The notes under the pieces are model-generated. The model saw only the letters and a program-made list of their open reading frames with translations, was not told where the DNA came from and made no database searches. From assembly GCA_004134995.1 (NCBI GenBank), contig REGP01000002.1:62001-126000 (forward strand): a stretch of 64,000 nt of DNA. The letters run 5' to 3'. Of the stretch, positions 42,481-52,200 are shown in pieces (the first letter of the stretch is position 1; each line of letters starts with the position of its first letter). Made by a program: the position numbers and the translations under genes. The stretch is from Oxalobacteraceae bacterium CAVE-383. GTDB lineage: Bacteria > Pseudomonadota > Gammaproteobacteria > Burkholderiales > Burkholderiaceae_D.

Positions 42481-44268
42481 ATGAGATTCCATCACAATAA
42501 AAACAAGACCTTATCCGTGGGCGCGCTATGCGTCATGAGCGTTTTATCGGGCGGTGCGCGCGCTGCCGGCGCAGGCGCCGTGGCCGGCAAGATCCGCACC
42601 GACCGCGCCGGCGTGATCTACAGCATCGCGCGCGACGAAACGCTGTCGACGGTGGCCAGCCGCTTTACCGGCGACAGCCGCAACTGGCGGCAGATCGGCA
42701 AGATCAATCACATTCCGAATGACCGCACCGTCCCGATCGGGACGCCCATTGCGATACCGGCGCGCCTGCTGGTCGAGAAAAGCGCGTTCGCCACCATCGC
42801 GGCCGTGCATGGCGAGGTCAGCATCCTGGGCAAGGATGGCGCGCTGATCGTCCCGGCGGTCGGCGCCGCGGTGCCGGAAGGGGCGCTGGTCGTCACTTCA
42901 GAGCAGGGCTTCATCACGTTGGCGTTGAAGGACGGCACGGTCTTTTCGGTGACGCCGGGCAGCAATCTGCAACTCACGCTGCTGCGCATGAAGGAGTTCA
43001 CCGGACGGCCGCGCACTTCGCTGACGCTGGAGAAGGGCCGCGTCACCTCCACCGTGACGCCGTTCACCATGCCGGATACCCGCTACGAAGTGCATACGCC
43101 GCTGTCGGCCGCGGGCGTGCGCGGCACGCAATTCCGCGTCAATCTGGACAACGGCAAGAGTTTCAACGAAGTATTGCAGGGCACGGTGCGGGTGGCGCCG
43201 CCGGGACCGGGCGTGCCGGCAGCGGCGGCGCGCAATGCCAAAGGCAATGTAAAAGATCTGCCGGCCAACCATGGCGCGGTGATCGGCGCCGCCGGCCAGC
43301 CGCTGGCATCGGTGATGTTGCCGGATCCCCCGGCGGTTGGCGGCAGCGATGCGGCCCAGGACAAATTGCCGGCGCGCTTCATGCTGACCGCGCCGCCCAG
43401 GGCGGACGTGCACAGCTTCCGCGCCAGCGTGTCGCGCGACGCCAAGGGCCGGGATGTCGTGGCCAATGCCATCGTGCAGAACGCAGCGGCAACAGATTCT
43501 TCCGCACCTTCCCCATCTGCCGCCACCGAGCTGCGCATCCCCGATCTTGACGATGGCCATTATTATCTGCAGGTCGCTTCGCGCGACGCCAATGGACTGG
43601 AAGGCAAGCCGGCAACGGCCGAATTCACACTGAAAGCGCATCCGTTGCCGCCGTTCCCGAGCGCGCCCGGGGCCAAGCTGCGCAGCTCGGTCGACGGCAA
43701 GCCGGCGGAAGTGCTGTTCCAGTGGGCGGACGTCGGCCCGGGCGCCGCCTACCATTTGCAGATCGCATCGGATCCCGGCTTCAAACAGTTGCTGCTCGAC
43801 CGCGCCGGCCTGAAGAATCCCGAATACAAGCACGACGCCGTGCCGCCCGGCAGTTTCTATTGGCATGTGGCGACGGTTGAAACGATCGGCGGCGTTGCCG
43901 ACCAAGGGCCGTACAGCGATCTCAGGACGCTGGAAATCCTGCCGGCGCAGCAAGCGCCGCAACCGTCGCAGGACGGCGATCGGTTGCATTTTTCATGGCG
44001 CGGCGAAGCGGGCCAGACCTTTGTTTTCGAGATCGCGGCCGGCGCCGATTTCGCCAAGGTGCTGCGCCATATCGAAACGGCCGAGCCGCAGGCCGCCTTC
44101 GAGCGCCCGGGCGCCGGCGTGTATTTCGCCAGGGTGCGCAGCATCGATGCCGACGGCTACCAGGGCGCTTTCTCGCAAGCGCAAAAGTTCGAGGTATACG
44201 GCGTCTGGAAAAACAGCTACGGCGGCGCCTGGAACAGCAGCGACGGCCCGCTGCGCAGCCAATTCTAA
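42481..44268 (+). CDS. LysM-FecR periplasmic protein
   Basis: The 595-residue protein has a signal peptide (cut near GGARA), a LysM peptidoglycan-binding domain at about 45-95 (IYSIARDETLSTVASRFTG), then a FecR-type domain at about 110-210 (TPLSAAGVRGTQFRV) and several fibronectin/Ig-like repeats (LRIPDLDDGHYYLQVASRD, HYKWHV-like strands in GSFYWHVATVE). FecR-LysM proteins next to CHASE2 kinases are frequent in Proteobacteria and are thought to sense envelope signals. GGAAGG precedes the ATG. The CHASE2 histidine kinase begins six bases after its stop, so they are an operon. Confidence 0.85.
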   Translation: MRFHHNKNKTLSVGALCVMSVLSGGARAAGAGAVAGKIRTDRAGVIYSIARDETLSTVASRFTGDSRNWRQIGKINHIPNDRTVPIGTPIAIPARLLVEKSAFATIAAVHGEVSILGKDGALIVPAVGAAVPEGALVVTSEQGFITLALKDGTVFSVTPGSNLQLTLLRMKEFTGRPRTSLTLEKGRVTSTVTPFTMPDTRYEVHTPLSAAGVRGTQFRVNLDNGKSFNEVLQGTVRVAPPGPGVPAAAARNAKGNVKDLPANHGAVIGAAGQPLASVMLPDPPAVGGSDAAQDKLPARFMLTAPPRADVHSFRASVSRDAKGRDVVANAIVQNAAATDSSAPSPSAATELRIPDLDDGHYYLQVASRDANGLEGKPATAEFTLKAHPLPPFPSAPGAKLRSSVDGKPAEVLFQWADVGPGAAYHLQIASDPGFKQLLLDRAGLKNPEYKHDAVPPGSFYWHVATVETIGGVADQGPYSDLRTLEILPAQQAPQPSQDGDRLHFSWRGEAGQTFVFEIAAGADFAKVLRHIETAEPQAAFERPGAGVYFARVRSIDADGYQGAFSQAQKFEVYGVWKNSYGGAWNSSDGPLRSQF

Positions 44269-44274
44269 TCACTG

Positions 44275-46710
44275 ATGAACTGGCCTGGTTCGGGGCGCAA
44301 TGACGGCATGCGGCGCGCGCGCCGCAAATCGCTGCGCAACGAATGGATCTTTCTGCTGGTACTGACGCTGATTGCGGCAATGCTGCTGAGCCGGACCGGC
44401 GCCGATGTCGGCGGCGGCGGCATCCTGGGCCGCGCCGATCGCATCGTCTACGATCGCCTGATGGAATCGGTCGAACAGCCGGCCGCGGCAAACATCGTCA
44501 TCATCGCCATCGACGACAAAAGCATCGCCGCGCTGGGCCGCTGGCCCTGGACCCGCGCCACCCATGCGCAACTATTGAACGTGCTGGCCAATGCCGATCC
44601 GAAAGCGATCGGGATGGACGTGATCTTCACCGAAAACGAAACCGCCAATATCGACGGTCCCGCCGGCGATCGCGCGCTGGCCGCCGCCATCGCCAAAAAC
44701 GCGCGCACCGTGCTGCCGGTGCTGCTGGCGCGCACCGACGCCGGCGTGCATGCGATACCGCCGCGTCCCGAGTTCGAAAAGGCGGCGGCCTGGCTGGCGC
44801 ATATCCATTTGAATTTCGATGCCGACGGCGTGGTCCGCAGCGCCTATCTTTATGAAGCCATTGACGGCCGCCGCTGGCCGGAATTCTCGCTGGCGATGCT
44901 GCTGACCGGCGGCGATACCGAAGCCTTCAGCCGCACCCAGCTGAAAAAGCAGGCCGACCGCGCCGGGCGGCCGCCGCAGACGCTGGAGCGGTCCAGCCTG
45001 ATGCGCATCCCGTTTTCCGGTCCGCCCGGCCATTTCCGCACGGTGTCGTATATCGATGTGCTGCGGGGCGACCTGCCGGCCTCGTTCTTCAAGGATAAAT
45101 ACGTGCTGGTCGGCGCCACGGCGGTCGGCTCGGGCGATGTGTTTCCGACGCCGCTGGCGGCGCAGCAAGGTTCGATGTCCGGCGTCGAAATGCACGCCAA
45201 TCTGCTGGCCGCGCTGATGCAGGGGCGTTCGATCGAAAGCGCGCCGCCGGCGCCGGCGTTCCTGTTCACGGCGCTGCCGGCGGTGCTGATCCTGGCCGGT
45301 TTCATTTTCATGTCGCCGCGCATGGCGCTGGTAATGACGGGGGTGTATGCGGCCGCGATTTGCCTGCTCAGCTATCTGGCATTCCAGCACGGCATCTGGA
45401 TCGCGCCGTCCGGGGCGCTGTTGCTGTTATGCCTGGTATATCCGGTATGGAGCTGGCGGCGCCTGGAAACGGCGCTCAATTATCTGAATGAAGAAGTGCT
45501 GCGGCTGGGCGCCTATGCGCCGTACAGCGCCGACGAAACGGCCGCGCTGAAGGCGTCGTCGGCCGGCGGCATGAGCGGCAGGATCAGGATCTGGGATTTC
45601 CTCGAGCGCCGCATCGAGGCGATGCGGCTGGCGGCGCGCCGCATGCGCGATCTGCACCGCTTCGTCAGCGACAACCTCAACAGCATGCCGGACGCCAATC
45701 TGGTGATCGACAACGACGGCGTGCTGATGCTGCACAACCGCAAGGCGCAAGATCTGTTCGCCTCGCTGAACCTGGGCCTGGCGCGCGGCAGCCGGGTCGA
45801 TGAATTGCTGGCGCCGTTCCAGCGTCCGGCGCAGGCGGCGCTGAAAGACCGTTCATGGCGCGAACTGCTGGCGCATGCAAGTACCGGCATCGAAGCCGGG
45901 GATGGCATGGACCGGATTTTTCTGATCAAGAGTTCGCCGTCGCAGAAGGCCAACGGCGATCCGCTGGGCTGGATCGTCTCGCTGGCCGACATTACCGGCC
46001 TGCGCGCCACCGAGCGTTTGCGCGACGAAAGCCTGAACTTTATTTCGCACGACATGCGTGCGCCGCAATCGTCGATCCTGGCGATGCTCGAATTGCAGCG
46101 CAGCGGCGCGCAGGCGATCGCGCTCGACGAACTGTTCGCGCGCATCGAGAAGTCGGTGCGCAGCACGCTGTCGCTGGCCGAGGATTTCGTGCAGCTGGCC
46201 AGGGCGGAAGCCAGGAATTACCAATTGGAAGAAACCGATTTCGTCTCGCTGCTGGCCGACGCCACCGATGAAATGTGGGCGCTCGCCAATGCGCGCGGCG
46301 TGCGGCTGGTCACCACGGTGGCGCAGGATGCTGCATCCGATGCGCGCGCCGGCTACTGGGTGCGGGCCGACCGCACGCTGATGATCCGGGCCTTGTGCAA
46401 TCTGCTGTCGAACGCCATCAAATACGGACCGGCCGACGCCGAAGTGCATTGCGATGTGCGTATTGGCGGCGATACCGGGACTGTCCTGCAATGCGCGATC
46501 AGCGACAGCGGCGCCGGTGTCGCACAAGCCGACAGCGCCTTGCTGTTCACGCCGTTCTATCGCGCCGGCCGCTCGGGCGAGGGCGGCGCCGGCCTGGGGC
46601 TGGCCTTCGTCAAAACCGTGATGGAGCAGCACGGCGGCACGGTGAGTTTCTTCAATCGGCTGCGGCCAGGGCAGGGCGCGACCTTCGTGCTGACGCTGCC
46701 GGCCATCTAG
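44275..46710 (+). CDS. CHASE2-PAS sensor histidine kinase
   Basis: This 811-residue sensor kinase has a first membrane helix (WIFLLVLTLIAAMLL), an extracytoplasmic CHASE2 domain (about 35-310; NIVIIAIDDKSIAALGRWPW), three further helices (about 325-390), a PAS domain (about 460-560), and a kinase core with NFISHDMRAPQSSIL as H box near residue 592. The N box reads ALCNLLSNAIKYGP, with DSGAGV and GGAGLGLAFVK as the G boxes. It follows the FecR gene by six bases. The nearest response regulator is convergent at 46721, a probable cognate partner. An alternative ATG at 44308 cannot be excluded. Confidence 0.9.
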   Translation: MNWPGSGRNDGMRRARRKSLRNEWIFLLVLTLIAAMLLSRTGADVGGGGILGRADRIVYDRLMESVEQPAAANIVIIAIDDKSIAALGRWPWTRATHAQLLNVLANADPKAIGMDVIFTENETANIDGPAGDRALAAAIAKNARTVLPVLLARTDAGVHAIPPRPEFEKAAAWLAHIHLNFDADGVVRSAYLYEAIDGRRWPEFSLAMLLTGGDTEAFSRTQLKKQADRAGRPPQTLERSSLMRIPFSGPPGHFRTVSYIDVLRGDLPASFFKDKYVLVGATAVGSGDVFPTPLAAQQGSMSGVEMHANLLAALMQGRSIESAPPAPAFLFTALPAVLILAGFIFMSPRMALVMTGVYAAAICLLSYLAFQHGIWIAPSGALLLLCLVYPVWSWRRLETALNYLNEEVLRLGAYAPYSADETAALKASSAGGMSGRIRIWDFLERRIEAMRLAARRMRDLHRFVSDNLNSMPDANLVIDNDGVLMLHNRKAQDLFASLNLGLARGSRVDELLAPFQRPAQAALKDRSWRELLAHASTGIEAGDGMDRIFLIKSSPSQKANGDPLGWIVSLADITGLRATERLRDESLNFISHDMRAPQSSILAMLELQRSGAQAIALDELFARIEKSVRSTLSLAEDFVQLARAEARNYQLEETDFVSLLADATDEMWALANARGVRLVTTVAQDAASDARAGYWVRADRTLMIRALCNLLSNAIKYGPADAEVHCDVRIGGDTGTVLQCAISDSGAGVAQADSALLFTPFYRAGRSGEGGAGLGLAFVKTVMEQHGGTVSFFNRLRPGQGATFVLTLPAI

Positions 46711-46720
46711 TCTCTCGGGT

Positions 46721-47479
46721 TCAGTCCCGCATCAATTCCAGCAAATCCAGGCGGTAGCCCAGCGTATAGATGGTGGTCAGCTTGACGCCGTTTTCCGGCT
46801 TCAGCACCAGCTTGCCGCGCACATTCGACATATGCGTATCCAGCGTGCGCGACGTCATCACCAGCTCGCGGCCCCAGACCGCCTCGATCAGCTTGTCGCG
46901 CGCCACGATGCCGCCGGCGTTCTGGAACAGGATGAACGCAATATCGAATTCCTTCGGTTTCAGTTCGACCGGCTTGCCGTGCAGCCGGGCCGATTTCAAA
47001 ATCCGGTTGAGGCGATATGGCCCGATTTCCAGCGTCGGGCTTTCGGCGGCGGGCGTGGCGGCGGCCGGGGCCGACGTTGCCGGCGCCCTGTGCGGAACGG
47101 ATGCAGAGGGCGCCGGCGCCAAGCGCCGCGACAAGGCATGCACCCGCGCCAGAAGTTCGGCGCGCCGCACCGGCTTGAGCATGTAGTCGTCGCCGCCGGC
47201 CATCAGTCCCAGCACGATATTTTCTTCCAGCGCGCGATTGCTCAGAAACAGCACCAGCACTTGCGCGCTGAGATTGCTGCGGACCCAGTTGACGACGTCG
47301 TAGCCGGTCATGTCCGGCAGATTCCAGTCCAGCACCAGCAGATCGAAATGCCGCGCGCGCAATGCATCGAGCAGCGCGGCCCCGGTCGAGAAGACGGTGC
47401 AGGCATGCCCGGCGTTGACCAGGATCTGCTGGATCAGGCTCGCTTCGTTCGGGTCGTCTTCCAGCGCTGCAATGTTCAT
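46721..47479 (-). CDS. OmpR/PhoB-type response regulator
   Basis: The receiver domain (1-125) has the acidic pair in ALEDD, the phospho-acceptor Asp in LLVLDWNLPDMTGYD, and Lys in YMLKPVRRAEL. An Ala/Pro-rich linker (about 130-155) leads to a winged-helix output domain with LKPKEFDIAFILFQNAGGIV and SRTLDTHMSNVRGKL. The gene converges on the CHASE2 kinase with ten bases between the stops and is likely its cognate regulator. The 199-base gap on its other side is shared with the next response regulator, transcribed oppositely. Confidence 0.9.
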   Translation of the reverse strand: MNIAALEDDPNEASLIQQILVNAGHACTVFSTGAALLDALRARHFDLLVLDWNLPDMTGYDVVNWVRSNLSAQVLVLFLSNRALEENIVLGLMAGGDDYMLKPVRRAELLARVHALSRRLAPAPSASVPHRAPATSAPAAATPAAESPTLEIGPYRLNRILKSARLHGKPVELKPKEFDIAFILFQNAGGIVARDKLIEAVWGRELVMTSRTLDTHMSNVRGKLVLKPENGVKLTTIYTLGYRLDLLELMRD

Positions 47480-47677
47480 TTCGATGGTCGCAATTGGTTA
47501 TGGTTGGTGAAATACAACGGATTTTGACGCGATATTAACCCCGGCGTTGCGGGCTCGCGTCGAATGTTCATGGCAATTTGCTAACTTTTGTTAACGTTTC
47601 CAAACGGACAACTTTGCCCTGCGTTTTGGGTGCCATAATTTTTTCACTGGGACTCATTTCCATAGTGGAGAACGTAT

Positions 47678-48340
47678 ATGGCGAGAATATTGTTATTGGA
47701 AGAAGCGGCCGACCTGCGGCGCGCATATAGCGCGACCTTGAGCGGGGAAGGGCATCGCGTGGTTGAAGCCGACAGCGTCGCGCAATTCGCGATGCAGATG
47801 CATCAGACCGACATCGCGCTGATCGACATCGATCTGCCGCACGGCGCCGGCTTTCGCGCCGCCAGCTGCCTGCAGCGCACCCGCCCCGAAGCCCGCATCA
47901 TGATGCTGACCGCGCGCGCCGGCATGGACGGCCAGGTCCAGGGGCTGCGCAGCGGCGCCGATCAATACCTGATCAAGCCGATCCGGCCGGACGTGCTGAC
48001 GGCCCATGTGGCGACCATGGCGCGCCGGGTTGCCGACGGCGGCTGGCGGCTCGACATGTCCAGGCGGCAATTGTGCGCGCCCGACGGCCGCGCGCACAGC
48101 CTGACCGCGCAGGAAATGATCTTGATGGAATTGATGTTCAAGCATGCCAACCGCGTGGTGACCCGGCGCATGATCGCGGCTGCCTTCGACACCGACTGGC
48201 TGGATTTCGACGAGCGCCGGCTGGACCAGCTGGTCAGCCGCCTGCGCAAACGCTGGCGCGATGGCGGCGGCGGCGAATTGCCGTTGCGCACCGAGCATCG
48301 CCAGGGCTACAGCTTTTGCACCGTCACAGAGTCGGAATAG
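47678..48340 (+). CDS. OmpR-type response regulator
   Basis: The 220-residue protein has a receiver with phospho-acceptor Asp in ALIDIDLPHGAG, Thr in MMLTARAGM and Lys in YLIKPIRPD. The acidic pocket reads LLLEEAADLR rather than the usual LEDE/EDD, so metal binding may be altered. The winged-helix output has SLTAQEMILMELMFKHANRV and DERRLDQLVSRLRKRW. GGAGAA lies before the ATG. It is a close relative of the regulator at 48363-49025, with which it converges, suggesting an inverted duplication. Confidence 0.9.
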   Translation: MARILLLEEAADLRRAYSATLSGEGHRVVEADSVAQFAMQMHQTDIALIDIDLPHGAGFRAASCLQRTRPEARIMMLTARAGMDGQVQGLRSGADQYLIKPIRPDVLTAHVATMARRVADGGWRLDMSRRQLCAPDGRAHSLTAQEMILMELMFKHANRVVTRRMIAAAFDTDWLDFDERRLDQLVSRLRKRWRDGGGGELPLRTEHRQGYSFCTVTESE

Positions 48341-48362
48341 GGTCGGAGCCGTCATGCCGCGC

Positions 48363-49025
48363 TTAATTGATCTCGATGTCGACGCACAAACTGTAGCCAA
48401 GTCCGTGTTCGGTGCGCAGCGGCAGTTCGGTGCCGTTGTGTTTGCGCCAGCGGCGCCGCAGGCGGCTGACCAACTGGTCCAGGTGGCGTTCATCGTAGGA
48501 CAGCCAGTCGGTGCCGAAGGCCTTGGCGATGGCCGGCCGCAGCACCACGCTGCCGGCATTGCGCGCAAGCAATTCCAGCATGATCATTTCGACGCTGGTC
48601 ATTTTTTCGACGCCGCCGTCGGGCGCGGTCAGTTTGCGTTCGACCAGATGCAGGCGCCAGATGGACGGCGCGACGCGGCGCGCGACCGAGGCGATATGGG
48701 CGGCGAGTTCGGCGAAGCGGACCGGTTTGACCAGGTAATGGTCGGCGCCTATTTTCAGGCCGTTGATCTTGTCGAGGCTGGCGCCGCGCGCGGTCAGGAT
48801 GATGATGCCCATGTGCGGATGCGTCTTGCGAAGTTTCTGCGCGACATCGAAACCATTGCCGTCCGGCAAGCCGATATCAATGATGGCGATATCGGCCAGA
48901 TCGATCTGCGGCCCGAACTCGGCAACGCTGGCTGCATGCAGCACCGTATGTCCTTCGCTGCGCAGGAAGTCGACCACTTCAAAGCGCAAATCGGCTTCGT
49001 CTTCCAACAACAATATTTTTGCCAT
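48363..49025 (-). CDS. OmpR-type response regulator
   Basis: The protein has 220 residues with a standard acidic pocket (LLLEDEADLR), Asp in AIIDIGLPDGNGFD, Thr in IILTARGAS and Lys in YLVKPVRFAEL. The output domain contains KMTSVEMIMLELLARNAGSV and DERHLDQLVSRLRRRW, almost matching the regulator at 47678-48340. The frame opens at 49103, but MAKILLLED at 49025 is the family start. It is divergent from the giant surface-protein gene with 240 bases between and could regulate it; that is inference. Confidence 0.9.
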   Translation of the reverse strand: MAKILLLEDEADLRFEVVDFLRSEGHTVLHAASVAEFGPQIDLADIAIIDIGLPDGNGFDVAQKLRKTHPHMGIIILTARGASLDKINGLKIGADHYLVKPVRFAELAAHIASVARRVAPSIWRLHLVERKLTAPDGGVEKMTSVEMIMLELLARNAGSVVLRPAIAKAFGTDWLSYDERHLDQLVSRLRRRWRKHNGTELPLRTEHGLGYSLCVDIEIN

Positions 49026-49264
49026 CGCGAATGTATTTGACTGTTTGGGATCGATTTTCGCGCGGATGTCTGTAGGCCAAGATGAAATGTCAGAATTTGT
49101 CATAACTTGTCAGAATGTACACAAAGTTTCCGCATAGAATCCAATTGCTGAAAAATTCATCGAATTTCGGGGCGACTGTCAGGGGGCCTGTTTGCCGGAT
49201 CAATTCCGGCAGCAAGAACAGGAAAGACGACTAGTCGGGTTTATACAATACTTTTAGTGTTTCC

Positions 49265-52200
49265 ATGCGCCATACACCTATTTTTGGACGGGTTTCCCGT
49301 GCCATTGCCGGCTCCTCCTTATCTGCTGCTTTGCTGCTTTGCGCGGGATTCGGGTTTTCCACGCAGGCGCATGCGGCGCTCGGGGTATCGATGACGACCG
49401 CGCCCGGCGCGCCGAATCCGATCAACCCGGGCGACACCACCACGTTCCGGATCATCCTGACCAACAGCAGCACGGCGGCCGATGTGACCGGCGTCGGCTT
49501 CGCCGACACCATGGACGCGCGGCTGTTCGTGGTCGATCCGGTGGCGGTCGCATCCTGCCTGGACGGCAACGGCGGCACGGTGGCTTCCAGCGCGACGGTG
49601 ATCGCACCGCTGCGCGGCAATACCATCACCGTCTCCGGCGAAACCGTGCCGAAGGCGGTTGGCGGCGTCAGCGGCCTTTGCACCATCGATGTCAAAGTGA
49701 CTTCGGTGGCCAATAACCAGGCGCCGGTCAATACGATCGGGGTCGGCGACGTCACCGGCACGGAAAGCGGCAGCACGATCAGCAACGGCACGCTGGCGTC
49801 GCAGTCGATCACGGTGAACAACCTGAACGTGCCGACCATCGACAAGAGCTTCTCGCCAAGCACCATCGTGCGCGGCGACCAGCCGACCACGCTGACCATT
49901 CACATCAATAATCCGAATTCGGTGAATCTGCCGTTGAACGACGCCACCGACGTGAATGCATTCGCGATTCAGGACAGCCTGCAGGGCGGCCTGCAGGTGG
50001 CGCCGACGCCGAACGCAAGCGTCAGCTGCCCGGGCGGCGTCAATCCGGCATTCGCGCCGGCGGCCGGCGCCACCGCCATCAGCGCGGTCGGCGGCGCCGT
50101 CGGCCCGAACGCCAGTTGTACGTTGAAAGTGGACGTCATCGGCACCAGCACCGCGGGCGTCTTCTCGTCGGGCATGCCGAATACCATCTCGAGAACAGCG
50201 GATTTCTTCAACAAGCGCGGACTGGTTCCGCCAAGCGACGCAAGCGCCACCCTGACCGTCAATTCGCTGCTGCGCGTGACCAAGACATTCGATAACGATC
50301 CGCTGCGCGCCGGCCAGGCGACCACCATGACAATCAAGCTGATCAACGGCGGTTCCGCGACGTCGATGTCGAACATCAGTTTTACCGACAGCCCGATCGA
50401 CGGTCTCGCCGGCGCCCGCCTGACCGTATCCGGCGCGCCGACGCTGACCGCCTGCGGCGGCGGCAGCGCCACGCCGACCGCCGCCAATGCCGGCATCAGC
50501 GCATCCGGCATCGGCATCGCCCCGGGCGCGACCTGTACCATCGTCGTGCCCTACACCGCCACGCTGGCCACGCCGGGCGTGCCGCAGACGTTTACCAATA
50601 CCATCGCGGAAGGTTCGATCACCGTCGGCAGCGACAACACCATCAAGAATCAGCAAGCGGCCGCCACCGTGACCGTGGTCGACCAGGTCACGGTGCAAAA
50701 GACCGCGTCGCCGCTGATCGTCGCGCCGGGCAACGGCGTGAAATACACGCTGACCGTGAACAACTTTTCGCCGTCGCCGCTGGACGGCCTGAAAGTGCCG
50801 GATCAATTGCCGGGAGGCCTGGTGGCGATGCCGACGCTGCCGGCGGCGCCGCAAATCACCGGCGGCACGTGTACCGGCCTGACGTCCGACTTCTCAGTGC
50901 CCGGCAAGCCGGTATTTACGATCGGCAGCTTCCCGCCGACCAGTAGCGCGGTCGCATCGAGCTGCCAGATTACCTTCTGGGCGATGGTGCCCACCAACGC
51001 GGCCAATAATGTGGCCTTGCAGAACACCATTGCCGCGGGCGACGTGCAGATCGGCGCCGGCCCGGGGCTGAATCACGATCAGTCCAATACCGTGACCTCG
51101 ACCACCTCCACTTCGGTGGTGGCCTTGAGCAAATCGTTTACGCCGTCGTCCGCATTCGAAGGCACGGTGTCGATCCTGAAAATCCGCATCACGAACATCA
51201 CCGGCAATGCATTCACCGCCTCCACGCTGACCGATAACCTGCCGCTGGCCAACGCCGGCAGCACCGGCCAGATGGTGATCGCCAATCCGGCCGACGCATC
51301 GACCACCTGCGTGGGCGCGACGGTGACCGCGCCGGCCGGCGGTACGCAGCTCAAATTGACGAATGCGACGATACTGGGACGTACCGGCAACGGCACCGGT
51401 CCCGACGGCTTCTGCGATGTGCTGGTGAAAATCATCGCGCCTCCCGGCACCTATGACAATGTCCTGCCGCCCGGCGCATTCTCCGGCACCCAGACCTTCG
51501 CCGACAACAGCACAGCGCCGATCAGCAATATCGGCACCGTGACCCAAAGCATGGTCTACAACTCGGCGCTGGTGCCCGCCAAATCCTTCCTGCCGGCCAC
51601 CATCACACCCGGCGGCAGGTCGACCGTGCGCGTGAACCTGACCAATATCGGCACCGCCGCGCTGACCAATGTCGCCGTCACCGATCCGCTGCCGGCCAAC
51701 ATGAAAGTGGCGACGCCGTCCAATACCTACACCACCTGCAGCGGCACGCCGGTGCTCACCGCCGTGCCCGACGCGACGTCGGCTTCGGCGTCGGGCCTGA
51801 TCGTTCCGCCCACGGGCGCCTGCGATTTCCTGTTCGACATCACCGGTTCCGGCACTGCGGGATGGACCAATACCATTCCCGCCGGCAACGTGACCGCCGC
51901 CAACGGCGTCAAGAACATCACCGCCATCTCGGCAAACCTGGCCAACAGCAATTCGGCCGCGTTGAACGTCACCAATGGCACTTCGCCGGCGACCCTGTCG
52001 GCGCCGGGCCAGGTCAGCGTGCTGACCGTCACCATCACCAACAACGGCACGCTCGACCTGAGCAATGTGTCGCTGAACAACTATTTCACCAACAACGGCC
52101 TGGCCACCGGCGCCGCGACCGGCATGCAGGTCGCCGCCACGCCCGGCCTGTCCACCACATGCCCGGGCGGCATCGTCAGCTCCGCCGCGGACGGTTCCAG

